Below are positions 18,218 to 26,685 of a stretch of DNA of 64,000 nt, piece after piece (the first letter of the stretch is position 1; each line of letters starts with the position of its first letter). The position numbers and the translations under genes were made by a program. Under the pieces are notes generated by a model. It saw nothing but the letters and a program-made list of their open reading frames with translations, did no database searches and had not been told where the DNA came from. The DNA is from JADHUC01 sp964623055 (GTDB lineage: Bacteria; Planctomycetota; Planctomycetia; Pirellulales; Pirellulaceae). Location: assembly GCA_964623055.1 (NCBI GenBank), contig CAZURK010000050.1:1-64000 (forward strand), written 5' to 3'.

Positions 18218-18521
18218 TTCCGCGCCCCGCTCCATTGACAGAATCACCATGGCAGTATCCGGCCATCCGCTTTCTTGATTCGGCCAGATAAGCCCTACAA
18301 ACCACAAAGATGTCGCGACCCGCGAAAACCGAATAGCCGTTTTCTCTGTCAAACCCGGAATAACCGTTACGACCCGCAAAGTTTCACATGGAACTCATTC
18401 GGCGTTAAATGCTAGCACGTCTGCGTTCGGGCACGTGCCGCTCGCCGAGGGGATGGGCCTCGGTCGTGAAAGGAATAGAAGAAGAGGCAGCAGCAAGAAG
18501 AAAAGGTACTTCACGAAACTC

Positions 18522-18600
18522 GGGGTGGCCGGGGTTGGAGCGAGGCACGAGCGAAACCCCGGGGTTTCCCTCGCTTCGCTCAGTCCAACCCGGGCCACCC
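18522..18600. repeat. Complex palindromic repeat between the two porin modules
   Basis: Outer arms GGGTGGCC...TTGGA and TCCAA...GGCCACCC enclose a perfect inner palindrome GAAACCCCGGGGTTTC (18553-18568). Shorter GCGAGG/CCTCGC arms lie between. It sits in the 514-bp gap between Cys-rich paralogue 2 and porin 1, where nothing else is recognised apart from the likely porin promoter. Confidence 0.75.
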
Positions 18601-18731
18601 TGTTCGCTCGTAGCCCCCACTAATCCGTAAAGAACGAGAAAAAACGCCTCCTGCCAGCAGGCAGGAGGTGCCATTGGGGAGCGTCACGTTGGCAGTTGCG
18701 ACAGATTACGTCGGAAACGAAATCTCTGAAG

Positions 18732-19388
18732 CTATTCAGTGTACGAAGCCATTCTTTCGACAACCGGCTTGCCGTAGAGAATGCGAGCGTCGACCGGCGG
18801 CGGCTCTGGAATGTCGACGTCGGCCTCTTCGGGGCTTGGGGCCGTTTCGTATTTGCCGGAGCACTTCTTGCACAGTTTGACCGTTTCCCAACTGTATTTG
18901 TAGGCACCTTTGATGGGCACTTCGATCTCTCTGCGCATCAGCTTCTTGCGATTGCGGGTATGACTGCACTTGCTGTCGCCGTTCTTGTCGAGTCCGGGAA
19001 TACACCATTCATACCAGACCACTTTCTTCGAGTTGGCGTTCTTCCGGGGGCAACAGTCCTCTAAGCCCGCCTTGCCATCGTCGCAGGAGGCAGTCGTAAG
19101 GTGACGGCAGCCCTGCTTGCTGGGACCGGGCAGGCAAATGGGCTCCTTCTCGCTTTTCCAGCAAGTGATTCTCTTGGTCAAGGGTTCTTTCTTGAGGCGG
19201 CACACTGCGTCGCAGTCGTTCCTGCAGCCGCAGTCACGGCAAATGCCCAACAGCCCATGACCGCCCTTCTGCGCGCCACAGCCGCCCTTGGCATCGCCCT
19301 TGCCATCGCCCGCGTAGGAAGCGCCGAGTATCAATCCTGACAGCACGACGCCCATAAGCGTCGCGAACGTCTTATGGTTGAGGTTCAT
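18732..19388 (-). CDS. Secreted Cys-rich protein, paralogue 2
   Basis: A 218-residue exported protein with signal peptide (MNLNHKTFATLMGVVLSGL...SYA). ATG 19388 is preceded by AGGAGC; a TTG two codons upstream is less likely. It has about 20 cysteines and the same motif order as the protein at 16269-16853, including CLPGPSKQGC, KKVVWYEWC, KKLMRREIE and PEPPPVDARILYGK. The region between the second and third motif is longer and has an extra CSH segment. It follows the second porin gene after 84 bp. The conserved pairing suggests that the Cys-rich protein works with, or is needed for, the porin. Confidence 0.75.
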   Translation of the reverse strand: MNLNHKTFATLMGVVLSGLILGASYAGDGKGDAKGGCGAQKGGHGLLGICRDCGCRNDCDAVCRLKKEPLTKRITCWKSEKEPICLPGPSKQGCRHLTTASCDDGKAGLEDCCPRKNANSKKVVWYEWCIPGLDKNGDSKCSHTRNRKKLMRREIEVPIKGAYKYSWETVKLCKKCSGKYETAPSPEEADVDIPEPPPVDARILYGKPVVERMASYTE

Positions 19389-19472
19389 CTTCAACTTGCT
19401 CCTATCGTTTTCTCGTGTTGAACGAGGATCCGAAAAAGTCCCGGATCCGTCGACACGCTCATTTGCTTCGAA

Positions 19473-20897
19473 TCAGAAGTCGTACTGCATCCGCATGCCG
19501 ATCATGTCCGCATTGTCTGCGATAAGACCGGGACGTTTGCTCCACGAATGCCAATAGTCGAACATCATGCGTGTGTAGGGATTCCAATACCAGTTGAAAC
19601 CGACGGCCAAATTGTTGAGCTGCTCGGCGTTTTCGTTGGTGTCCCCTGTGAAACCGGCACCGTAAAGGTTGGAAACGTCCATATACGACCAGCGGGCTTT
19701 TACCTCCCAGGCACCGGGGCCGATGCCGGCACCGCGGACGATCCAGAAGTTCGTGTGCGGTCTCACGCGATCGAAGGAGCCCCGACTTCGCTTGTACACG
19801 CGGTTTTCGCCGGTCAGGAAGTAGCTGGCTTGAGCGTATGCAGCGTAGGCGTTCGTGTTCCCGACGCCGACAACATCGACTTCGTTGACAAAGCCCTCCG
19901 TCTGAATGGAAAACGGCCCATGAACCCAAGCCAGTTCTGCGTTGTAGACGGTGAAGTAATTAGCTCGATCGTTGTCGCCGTCCATGTCGATCACACGAAT
20001 GCTCTCGTGGGTCTCTGGGCGTACGCGGAGAGTGAACAGGCCGTCGCGGTCCCGGACGTGGCGGATACCGCCACCCAGATGCAACAGATAGCGACCGTCG
20101 GATGGCTCATCGTAGTACGGCGTCCAGGTCATTCGGCCGACCAACTGCGTGCCGACGTTATGGTCCACGATCTGTTTGGTCGTTTCGGGCACACCATCGG
20201 AGAAGACACCAAAACCCCACAGGACATTCTCGCATACCGTGCGATTGTAGGCGGCAATGCCGATATCACGGCTGGACACGAAGTAGTTGGGCAATGCTCG
20301 TTCGATGAACGTGGTGTGTCTCGAACTGCCTATCTCCTCCATACTGAACGGTGCCTTGAAGTGACCGATCAGAACGGCGCCTAACACGGGGATATCCTGG
20401 ACGCCCATGTACACGTCTTTCATCTCGACAACCGGGCCGACATTAATCAGTCCGGGACCCCCGGCGTTGTATTGGGCGTTAGAATCATCGTCCGCGGCAA
20501 AGTCCAACTCGATCTGCCAGAAGTAGATTCCATAACCTTCGCCGTCGGCACGAAAACGCGCTCTCCGCATCTCGATATAGTTCTGCCCGGCGTTTGCGCC
20601 GCCGTAACCAAGGTCCTGGTCGGCCCAGTTCACGTAGTCGACCATTACACGGCCGCCCCAGCTGACCTTCCATTTCTCTTGCGATGTGTCTTCCCAAACG
20701 TCCTCGGTTGCATCGTCGGCCATGGATGCCTCCAGGGCCTCCAACCTGGTCATCATGTTGTGAAAAGATGCTTCCGAGATGGTGACCGTGGGGCCGTAGT
20801 CCCCTGCCATATAGGGATCTTGCGACTTGCCTTCGCTACCCATCAAGACGAAGTAACCACAGAGGACTACCAGCGCTGTCGCTCTGAACGGTCTCAT
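19473..20897 (-). CDS. OprP-like outer-membrane porin, paralogue 2
   Basis: A 474-residue porin with signal peptide (MRPFRATALVVLCGYFVLMG). A coiled-coil segment (ISEASFHNMMTRLEALEASM) is followed by a phosphate-selective-porin-like barrel ending in Phe (MQYDF). It shares with porin 1 the coiled coil, the order of loops and stretches such as TPYYDEPS-x-GRYL and RPHTNFW-x-VRGAGIG. It heads the second porin/Cys-rich pair and is transcribed from the 485-bp divergent region shared with the NTPase gene. Confidence 0.88.
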   Translation of the reverse strand: MRPFRATALVVLCGYFVLMGSEGKSQDPYMAGDYGPTVTISEASFHNMMTRLEALEASMADDATEDVWEDTSQEKWKVSWGGRVMVDYVNWADQDLGYGGANAGQNYIEMRRARFRADGEGYGIYFWQIELDFAADDDSNAQYNAGGPGLINVGPVVEMKDVYMGVQDIPVLGAVLIGHFKAPFSMEEIGSSRHTTFIERALPNYFVSSRDIGIAAYNRTVCENVLWGFGVFSDGVPETTKQIVDHNVGTQLVGRMTWTPYYDEPSDGRYLLHLGGGIRHVRDRDGLFTLRVRPETHESIRVIDMDGDNDRANYFTVYNAELAWVHGPFSIQTEGFVNEVDVVGVGNTNAYAAYAQASYFLTGENRVYKRSRGSFDRVRPHTNFWIVRGAGIGPGAWEVKARWSYMDVSNLYGAGFTGDTNENAEQLNNLAVGFNWYWNPYTRMMFDYWHSWSKRPGLIADNADMIGMRMQYDF

Positions 20898-21382
20898 GTT
20901 TGCTCTCCGTGCGTGTTGTGACTTCTATCCGTGACGGCAGACGCGAACTCAGTTGGCGCACGAGGCGATCGATATTCACGACTACCTATCATCGAATCGG
21001 ACAACCCGCGCACGTAGTATATTAAGAGACTCTAACAAAAGTGTTCCTTCCGGATCATTCGCTCCCTTAGGGCGTTACGACCAACACAATCTGCACAAAC
21101 GATCGTGTAACGCCCACATCCGCGGACGGAGGCCGTTGCCTTCCTGGCTTGGCGATCTCGCATTCTTGCTCTCTGTTTCTGCCACCGGCCACCGAGGATT
21201 GCCAGACAGCCTGATAGGGTGGAATCGCATGAAGCTTCAGTTAAGTTGATGAATGTTTCATGAAGTTGCCCTCGCGCTGCTAGCTCGCCGTTTTTTTCGT
21301 TGTTAAACTCGTCCGACACGTCTCGGTATAGGAAGTGCCTTTCTGCAGGAATGCTTGCATAGGACGGAAGGAACGCACGCCA
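20898..21382. other. Divergent intergenic region
   Basis: About 485 bp between the porin start (minus) and the NTPase start (plus). It must hold promoters for both; TATATT near 21019 is a possible -10 element. No gene, repeat or clear operator is seen. Confidence 0.4.
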
Positions 21383-22933
21383 GTGAAGCATCCATTCATT
21401 GCTGACGGTTGCCTCTTTCTCTTCATCGCTGGAATCTTCGCCGCCGCTGGCGGGTGTGGTAATTCATCTGCTGATGGCGAAGACTCGATCTTGCCTAACC
21501 GGTGCGATGTCGCCCCGACTACGAGCTTAGAGACACGGGGGGACCAGCGCAATGTCGAGGCCAAGCTAGATACATCGCTCCTTCGAGAGATTGAACAGCG
21601 CGTACTCCCCAGTCCGATCGTGAACGGGCCAAACCTTCATGCAGAGTTGCCTGACTACTATTGGGCAGAGAACCGTCCACTGCGAGATCGCCTGGAAAAC
21701 GCCAAACTAGCCTTCCGCCGCGTACCGAGGCCGACCTATCGAGCGTTGACGCTTGTGGTCGGAGCAGCCGGCGTCGGGAAGACGTTCATCAAAGGCGAAG
21801 TGTTCGACAAGGACTTCCCAAAGAATGCCGTCTGCAAATTCGACATTCGCGAACTGTACGAGGAGTGGGCCGAAGGCGGCTCCGTCGGCGACAAGCCAGA
21901 TCTCGCCGCAGGCGACCTTGTGATCAGCCGACTGAAGTCCATGATCGACAAGAGCCGACCGCGCCTGCGCGAGTACCTGGAAGCGAGGGACGCCAGTTTC
22001 TTCGTCATCGACTCGTTGGACGAAATTCACCCTGATGACCACGCGTGGGTCTTGGACCAAGTTGCGGAATCTGTTGTTCATGGCGATCGGCAGTTCATCC
22101 ACGTCGCCGTTTTCGGGCGGGGGTTTGCATTTCGTGACTTCTGGAACAAGCGCGAGGAGCATTTCGGCGGCGCCAACGCCGAATTGCATCTCCTGAAACC
22201 TCCGACGTTCAGCACGACTGGCGACTTGACTGTTTCCAGTTGGAACTATCACACGTGGAAACACAAGCTGACGTGGGCGTCCGACGGCCATGAGAGCTGC
22301 AGGATGCCGCTGTCTGCCTACACTCGCTGGGTCGAAAGCGGATTCGCTCGACAAGGCGCGTTCCAATCGGTCACATGCGAAAACAACGACGACATGTGCC
22401 CCGAGGTTCAGAATGCCCTGATGCAGTGCGCAAGCGAGCGACCAATGATCTGCAGTGCGCTGTACAACTTGGCTGGAAACTCAATGGTCCGAGAGATTCT
22501 TCAGCAAGAGACGCTCGAACGCCGCCCGTTCGACGAGCGCCGAATCGCCCGAGCGTACCTCAATGCGTGGCTGATCCGGGAAACCAAGGTGCACAATCGT
22601 CCCAGCATCGAGCAACCGAACCACCTTGACTTGTATGTGTCTTTGTTGGAGCGTGTGGCGACAAAGTATCTGCAAGAGGGCTCGATCGACGACCAAGGAT
22701 TCTTCCCCGTTCACGACAATGATACTGTCTCGGCGACGTATGGGGGCCGGCAGCGAGCATTGCCTGTGAGGCGAGTCTTAGATGGCTCCGGCTTGATAGT
22801 CACCGACCCGCGCGAAGAAGGCATCGCGAAATACCGTTTCGAACCGTTCTGGACTCATCGTCTGCTGGCCGAAATGCACGTTGATCGAACGGCCAAGGAA
22901 GGGCGTCTTGCATTGGGCCCTAGCGCTGAATAG
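21383..22933 (+). CDS. P-loop NTPase with lipoprotein-like leader
   Basis: About 516 residues from a GTG start at 21383, chosen because GGAAGGA precedes it and it gives a short lipoprotein-like leader (MKHP..., then LFLFIAGIFAAAGGC); an ATG at 21335 is the alternative. The NTPase domain has Walker A GAAGVGKT near residue 130 and Walker B FFVIDSLDEIHP, followed by VAVFGRGFAFRD, where the arginine could be a sensor or finger. The C-terminal 250 residues are helical and unassigned. The domain resembles STAND/AAA-type signalling ATPases. A P-loop NTPase outside the cytoplasmic membrane would be unusual. If the leader is only a membrane anchor, the enzyme may face the cytoplasm. Confidence 0.7.
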   Translation: MKHPFIADGCLFLFIAGIFAAAGGCGNSSADGEDSILPNRCDVAPTTSLETRGDQRNVEAKLDTSLLREIEQRVLPSPIVNGPNLHAELPDYYWAENRPLRDRLENAKLAFRRVPRPTYRALTLVVGAAGVGKTFIKGEVFDKDFPKNAVCKFDIRELYEEWAEGGSVGDKPDLAAGDLVISRLKSMIDKSRPRLREYLEARDASFFVIDSLDEIHPDDHAWVLDQVAESVVHGDRQFIHVAVFGRGFAFRDFWNKREEHFGGANAELHLLKPPTFSTTGDLTVSSWNYHTWKHKLTWASDGHESCRMPLSAYTRWVESGFARQGAFQSVTCENNDDMCPEVQNALMQCASERPMICSALYNLAGNSMVREILQQETLERRPFDERRIARAYLNAWLIRETKVHNRPSIEQPNHLDLYVSLLERVATKYLQEGSIDDQGFFPVHDNDTVSATYGGRQRALPVRRVLDGSGLIVTDPREEGIAKYRFEPFWTHRLLAEMHVDRTAKEGRLALGPSAE

Positions 22934-23086
22934 CGGCGGGGCTGTTTCAACGCCTGCACACGCTGTGTGTGGGTTCTTTCGTGGCTGCGGCTTACGCTGC
23001 TATATTATGAGGTTCGAGAGTCCCGCCCACATTCCGAAATCGGCGTCTGCACCGGTCGATCCGCGTCAACCGTTTTGCGCGGTGCG

Positions 23087-24430
23087 ATGGAAAGCCCCGC
23101 TGGTCACATGGAACCACCACGCAAAACCCGACTTGCCGGTTTGGCTCAGTTTCCCTTGGCTGGGCTTGTAGATGTGCCCCCAGAAGACCGCCCGACCGCC
23201 CTGCTACTGTTCATCTACGTGTTCGGTAGCGCCGGCGGCTACGTGACTGCCAGAACGGTCGCCGACAGCCTGTTCCTGAGCCAAATCGGAACGGCCAAAC
23301 TTCCAGCCATGTACATGGTGGCCGCCGGCGCTGTAGCGCTGGCGTCGATCCTGTACGGCCGGTCGGCAAGGCGACAGTCGCTCCGACGCATCGTCCGCTG
23401 GACTTTGGCCTCGTGCGCCGTGATCTCCCTGGTTCTTCCAACACTGATGCATCGATATCCCGGTTCGTTGCCCCTCTTTGCGGGCGTTTACGTTTTCGCT
23501 CAGATTCGTGGCGCGATCGGGTCGGTCCAATTCACCACGCTGCTAAACGAACAGTTCACGCATGGTCGGCGAGGAAGCGTGTTTAGCGTAGTTGCCCTGG
23601 GAGCCACCGGAGCCGGCATCACTTTGGGTGCACTCGTCGGTTGGCTTGGGCAACGAATGGCCACCGAAGATCTCATGTACCTCGCGGCCGGGATGGATCT
23701 AGTCGCATTCCTGCCGATTCTATTCCTGCGAAGCGGTCGCGTCGCGTCCGCGGAAGCACCGGACGCACCTCTGGATTTCGTGGGCGAGACACCAAGCGTG
23801 GACGAGCCGCTCAGCCTCATGCGGAGCCCGCCGCTGCCCCTCATAGCGGGCTTGGTGTGTTTGGCCGTGTTGGTCAGCACTCTGGTGGAATTCCAGTGGA
23901 AAGTGGCCGCTGCAGAAGAATTTGCCCACGACGAAGCAAGGCTGACAGCGAGGTTGACCACGTACTTTGGGTATTTCTACGCGATCGTGTTTCTGCTGAC
24001 CGGGGCCACCCAGTTGATTCTGACCGGCAGGATCATCCACCGCTTGGGGGTCATGCCAACACTGATGTTGCTGCCGTTTACACTGGCGGCGGCCAGCCTC
24101 TGTACGCTCGTTGCCTCGGCTCAACGCATCGTCCTGTGGGCGATTACAGCGGCAAAAGGATGCGACGTGCTAAGAAGGGGGCTGAACGACCCCGGCATGC
24201 AAATGCTGTACGTTCCGATGCCCAAGGACGTGAGGCGGCAGGCAATCGCCCGTGTACACGGGCTCGTTAAACCATCGTCGGAGGCCCTGGCAGCCATTGG
24301 AATCCTCGCCGCCGCGCCCTTGATCTCCGTACGGCAGCTCTCCTACGTGGCGTTGTCGTTGACAGCCCTTTGGCTGGGGCTGGTCACGTGGTACTGGATC
24401 GCGGATCGACGCCGAAGCCAAGAAACTTAA
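23087..24430 (+). CDS. TLC/nucleotide-carrier-like MFS membrane protein
   Basis: About 447 residues with around eleven to twelve helices. The start is uncertain: ATG 23087 or 23108 is likely, since longer in-frame sequence looks non-coding. The first helices (ALLLFIYVFGSAGGYVTAR, then DSLFLSQIG and LYGRSARR) and the segment FTHGRRGSVFSVVALGATGA resemble the ATP/ADP-carrier-like (TLC) branch of the MFS superfamily. Bacterial members of this branch are mostly uncharacterised and need not carry nucleotides. It lies 150 bp downstream of the NTPase gene on the same strand. Confidence 0.7.
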   Translation: MESPAGHMEPPRKTRLAGLAQFPLAGLVDVPPEDRPTALLLFIYVFGSAGGYVTARTVADSLFLSQIGTAKLPAMYMVAAGAVALASILYGRSARRQSLRRIVRWTLASCAVISLVLPTLMHRYPGSLPLFAGVYVFAQIRGAIGSVQFTTLLNEQFTHGRRGSVFSVVALGATGAGITLGALVGWLGQRMATEDLMYLAAGMDLVAFLPILFLRSGRVASAEAPDAPLDFVGETPSVDEPLSLMRSPPLPLIAGLVCLAVLVSTLVEFQWKVAAAEEFAHDEARLTARLTTYFGYFYAIVFLLTGATQLILTGRIIHRLGVMPTLMLLPFTLAAASLCTLVASAQRIVLWAITAAKGCDVLRRGLNDPGMQMLYVPMPKDVRRQAIARVHGLVKPSSEALAAIGILAAAPLISVRQLSYVALSLTALWLGLVTWYWIADRRRSQET

Positions 24431-24525
24431 TGTGATCTTAACGCAGCATTCGCGCGTACTTCACAATTTCAGGCGATAATTCAAGCGAACAGAAGAGATA
24501 GATGCCAAGTAGGGGGAGCTTTGTC

Positions 24526-24624
24526 ATGGATACGGAAGTCACCTTGGAAGAACGAGTCCACGTTGATTGGCGTCTGGTGGTCGCTTATCTTGCCATCGGA
24601 GTGGTCGCACTCGTCGTCATCTAA
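24526..24624 (+). CDS. 32-aa single-TM peptide
   Basis: ATG 24526 is preceded by AGGGGGAG with 7 bases spacing, the best ribosome binding site in this area. The peptide has a charged N-terminal half (MDTEVTLEERVHVDWR) and a hydrophobic helix of about 16 residues to its end, then TAA. It lies 95 bp after the carrier-like gene on the same strand. Too short for homology; its coding status rests on the ribosome binding site and the clear N-charged/C-hydrophobic split. Confidence 0.5.
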   Translation: MDTEVTLEERVHVDWRLVVAYLAIGVVALVVI

Positions 24625-24706
24625 TCGCCCAATCCGCCGCGCGCCCCATCTGCAGATACCTGACCTGCGCCACATCGGGGGTTTTCTCGTTTGCCCCGGT
24701 TCGCCG

Positions 24707-25924
24707 TTACTCACCTCGAAGGGCCTCAATGGGCTCGAGTTTGGCGGCACGAAACGCTGGGTAGATACCGAAGAGGATTCCGATTGAGACCGAGAAGATC
24801 AGGCCGATCGCCACGGACGGCCAGGACAGCACGGTCTCCCAACTCCAAAGTGTCGCGGCAGCGTAGCTCGCACCGATGCCGGCGCCGGCCCCAAGCAACC
24901 CGCCGCCACTGGCCAGCAGGACGGCCTCAAGCAGAAATTGCGTGACGATGTCTCGCCGCCGCGCACCGACGGCCCGCCGCAGGCCAATCTCGCGGGTCCG
25001 TTCGCGAATACCCATCAGCATAACGGCCAAGATCCCTACGCCACCGACCACCAACGCAATGCCTGCCACGGAGCCGATCAGAAACGTAAGCGATCGTGTC
25101 GTCTCTCGCTCGGTCTCGATCAAGTCGGCTTGGTTCTGAATGGTGAAGGTCTTCGACCGCCGCCTTCGTCGATGACGTTCCTCAAGCAGATCTGTGACTT
25201 CCTGCTCCGCTTGATCCATTTCGTTGCGGTCGGTTGCCTGGATGTAAACGGCATGAATGTAGGTGATATTCATCAGCCGGCGCATTGCTGTTTCCAGCGG
25301 GATCAGAATGATGTCGTCCTGGTCGGAGCCGAAAGAACTGGAGCCTCGCGCTTCCAGAACGCCGATCACCTCGAACGGAACTCGCTCGATTTGTATCCGC
25401 TGGCCCACCGGGTCGGTGTCGCCGAATAGCGTTTCCACAACCGTGGGTCCAACCACGGCGACGCGCCGTCGCGAACGGTTTTCCGTTTCGTCGAAAGACC
25501 GGCCTGTGGCTAGAGGAATGCAACGAATTTCAAGACCGTCAATGGCCAGGCCTTCGACGGTTGTCGTTGCCTTCCTGGATTGCCAGTACGCGGTCAGGGA
25601 CTTGCTGACTGCCGCTGCGGCCAACGCAACCGAGGGACATTCCTCGGTGATCGCATGCGCGTCCTTGAGCGTCAGCGCCGTGACCGTTTCCGACTGCCGA
25701 TCGCGGCCAGCGAAGGTCCGCGCCTGGGCCGCTTGGACGACGATCAGATTCGTGCCTAGCGATCGGATGCGATCCAGGATTTGCTTTTCCGCGCCGCGAC
25801 CTACCGAGACCATCAGAATGACGGCTGCAATGCCGATGGCTACGCCAACCACGCTCAGCACCGTCCGCAATGGGTGTGCTGCCAGGATCTGGCAGGACAG
25901 GACGAGGTTGGCGGAGAGTTTCAC
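24707..25924 (-). CDS. MacB-like ABC transporter permease (second)
   Basis: A 405-residue permease with the MacB/FtsX build: one N-terminal helix (TVLSVVGVAIGIAAVILMV), a periplasmic core domain of about 220 residues, and three C-terminal helices with the coupling motif RERTREIGLRRAVGARRRDI. The start is GTG 25924, 7 bp after the ATPase gene, and it is last in the export operon. It has no ATPase domain, unlike MacB proper. It presumably pairs with the permease at 26686-27906 around one ATPase dimer. Confidence 0.9.
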   Translation of the reverse strand: MKLSANLVLSCQILAAHPLRTVLSVVGVAIGIAAVILMVSVGRGAEKQILDRIRSLGTNLIVVQAAQARTFAGRDRQSETVTALTLKDAHAITEECPSVALAAAAVSKSLTAYWQSRKATTTVEGLAIDGLEIRCIPLATGRSFDETENRSRRRVAVVGPTVVETLFGDTDPVGQRIQIERVPFEVIGVLEARGSSSFGSDQDDIILIPLETAMRRLMNITYIHAVYIQATDRNEMDQAEQEVTDLLEERHRRRRRSKTFTIQNQADLIETERETTRSLTFLIGSVAGIALVVGGVGILAVMLMGIRERTREIGLRRAVGARRRDIVTQFLLEAVLLASGGGLLGAGAGIGASYAAATLWSWETVLSWPSVAIGLIFSVSIGILFGIYPAFRAAKLEPIEALRGE

Positions 25925-25931
25925 GGCACGA

Positions 25932-26675
25932 TCACGCGGACTTGGCGGTTACTTCCTCGTCGGGCAATGCGCGGAGTTCCTCTTCGGCGTTTCGACGCTC
26001 GCTGATCGCGCGGTCCTCCTCGATGCGGCCGTCTCGCAGAACCAGGACGCGGTCGGCATATTCGGCTACCTCGCGGTCGTGCGTGATCATCACGATGGTG
26101 CGCCCGTCGGCGTTCAACCGCTGGAACAGCGCCAGGATCTCCAGCCCATTGCGATGGTCCAAATTCCCCGTGGGCTCGTCCGCCAGGATGATCACGGGAT
26201 CGGTGACCATGGCGCGAGCGATGGCGACTCGTTGCTGCTGCCCGCCCGATAGCTCGGTCGGCCGATAGTCTATGCGTTCGCCGAGGCCAACGGCTTCGAT
26301 CACTTCTTCGGCACGTGCACGGGCATCCCCCGAATCCTCGTCTTCGTAGACCAGGGGGAGCATCACGTTGCGCAGGACCGTCGCTCGATCGAGCAGGTGA
26401 AACTGCTGAAAGACGAAGCCAATGCTGCGATTGCGCAGTAGCGACAGGTCGTCGTCGTCCAGCGTGGCTACGTCTACGTCGTCGAGCGAATATCGGCCGC
26501 TGGTGGGCTTATCCATTGCTCCCAAAATGTTCATCAATGTGGACTTGCCGGTGCCCGACGGGCCCATGATGCTGACGAACTCTTTCTCCTCGATTCGAAA
26601 CGAAACGCCTTTCAACACTTCCGTGTCGACGTTGCCCTTCGTATACGTTTTGACAAGATCTTCAACTTCGATCAT
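25932..26675 (-). CDS. MacB/LolD-like ABC transporter ATPase
   Basis: A 247-residue ATPase with Walker A GPSGTGKS, signature LSGGQQQRVAIARA, Walker B VIILADEPTGNLD and switch MITHDREVAEYADRV. These are the typical forms of the LolD/MacB/FtsE group. A C-terminal tail rich in Glu and Arg follows. AAGGAAAA lies before ATG 26675. It sits between two permease genes with gaps of 10 and 7 bp, so the three are surely cotranscribed. Confidence 0.95.
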   Translation of the reverse strand: MIEVEDLVKTYTKGNVDTEVLKGVSFRIEEKEFVSIMGPSGTGKSTLMNILGAMDKPTSGRYSLDDVDVATLDDDDLSLLRNRSIGFVFQQFHLLDRATVLRNVMLPLVYEDEDSGDARARAEEVIEAVGLGERIDYRPTELSGGQQQRVAIARAMVTDPVIILADEPTGNLDHRNGLEILALFQRLNADGRTIVMITHDREVAEYADRVLVLRDGRIEEDRAISERRNAEEELRALPDEEVTAKSA

Positions 26676-26685
26676 TGGTTTTCCT

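Noticed and set aside
19548..20384. 278-aa open frame on the plus strand
   Set aside because: Antisense shadow of the second porin gene.
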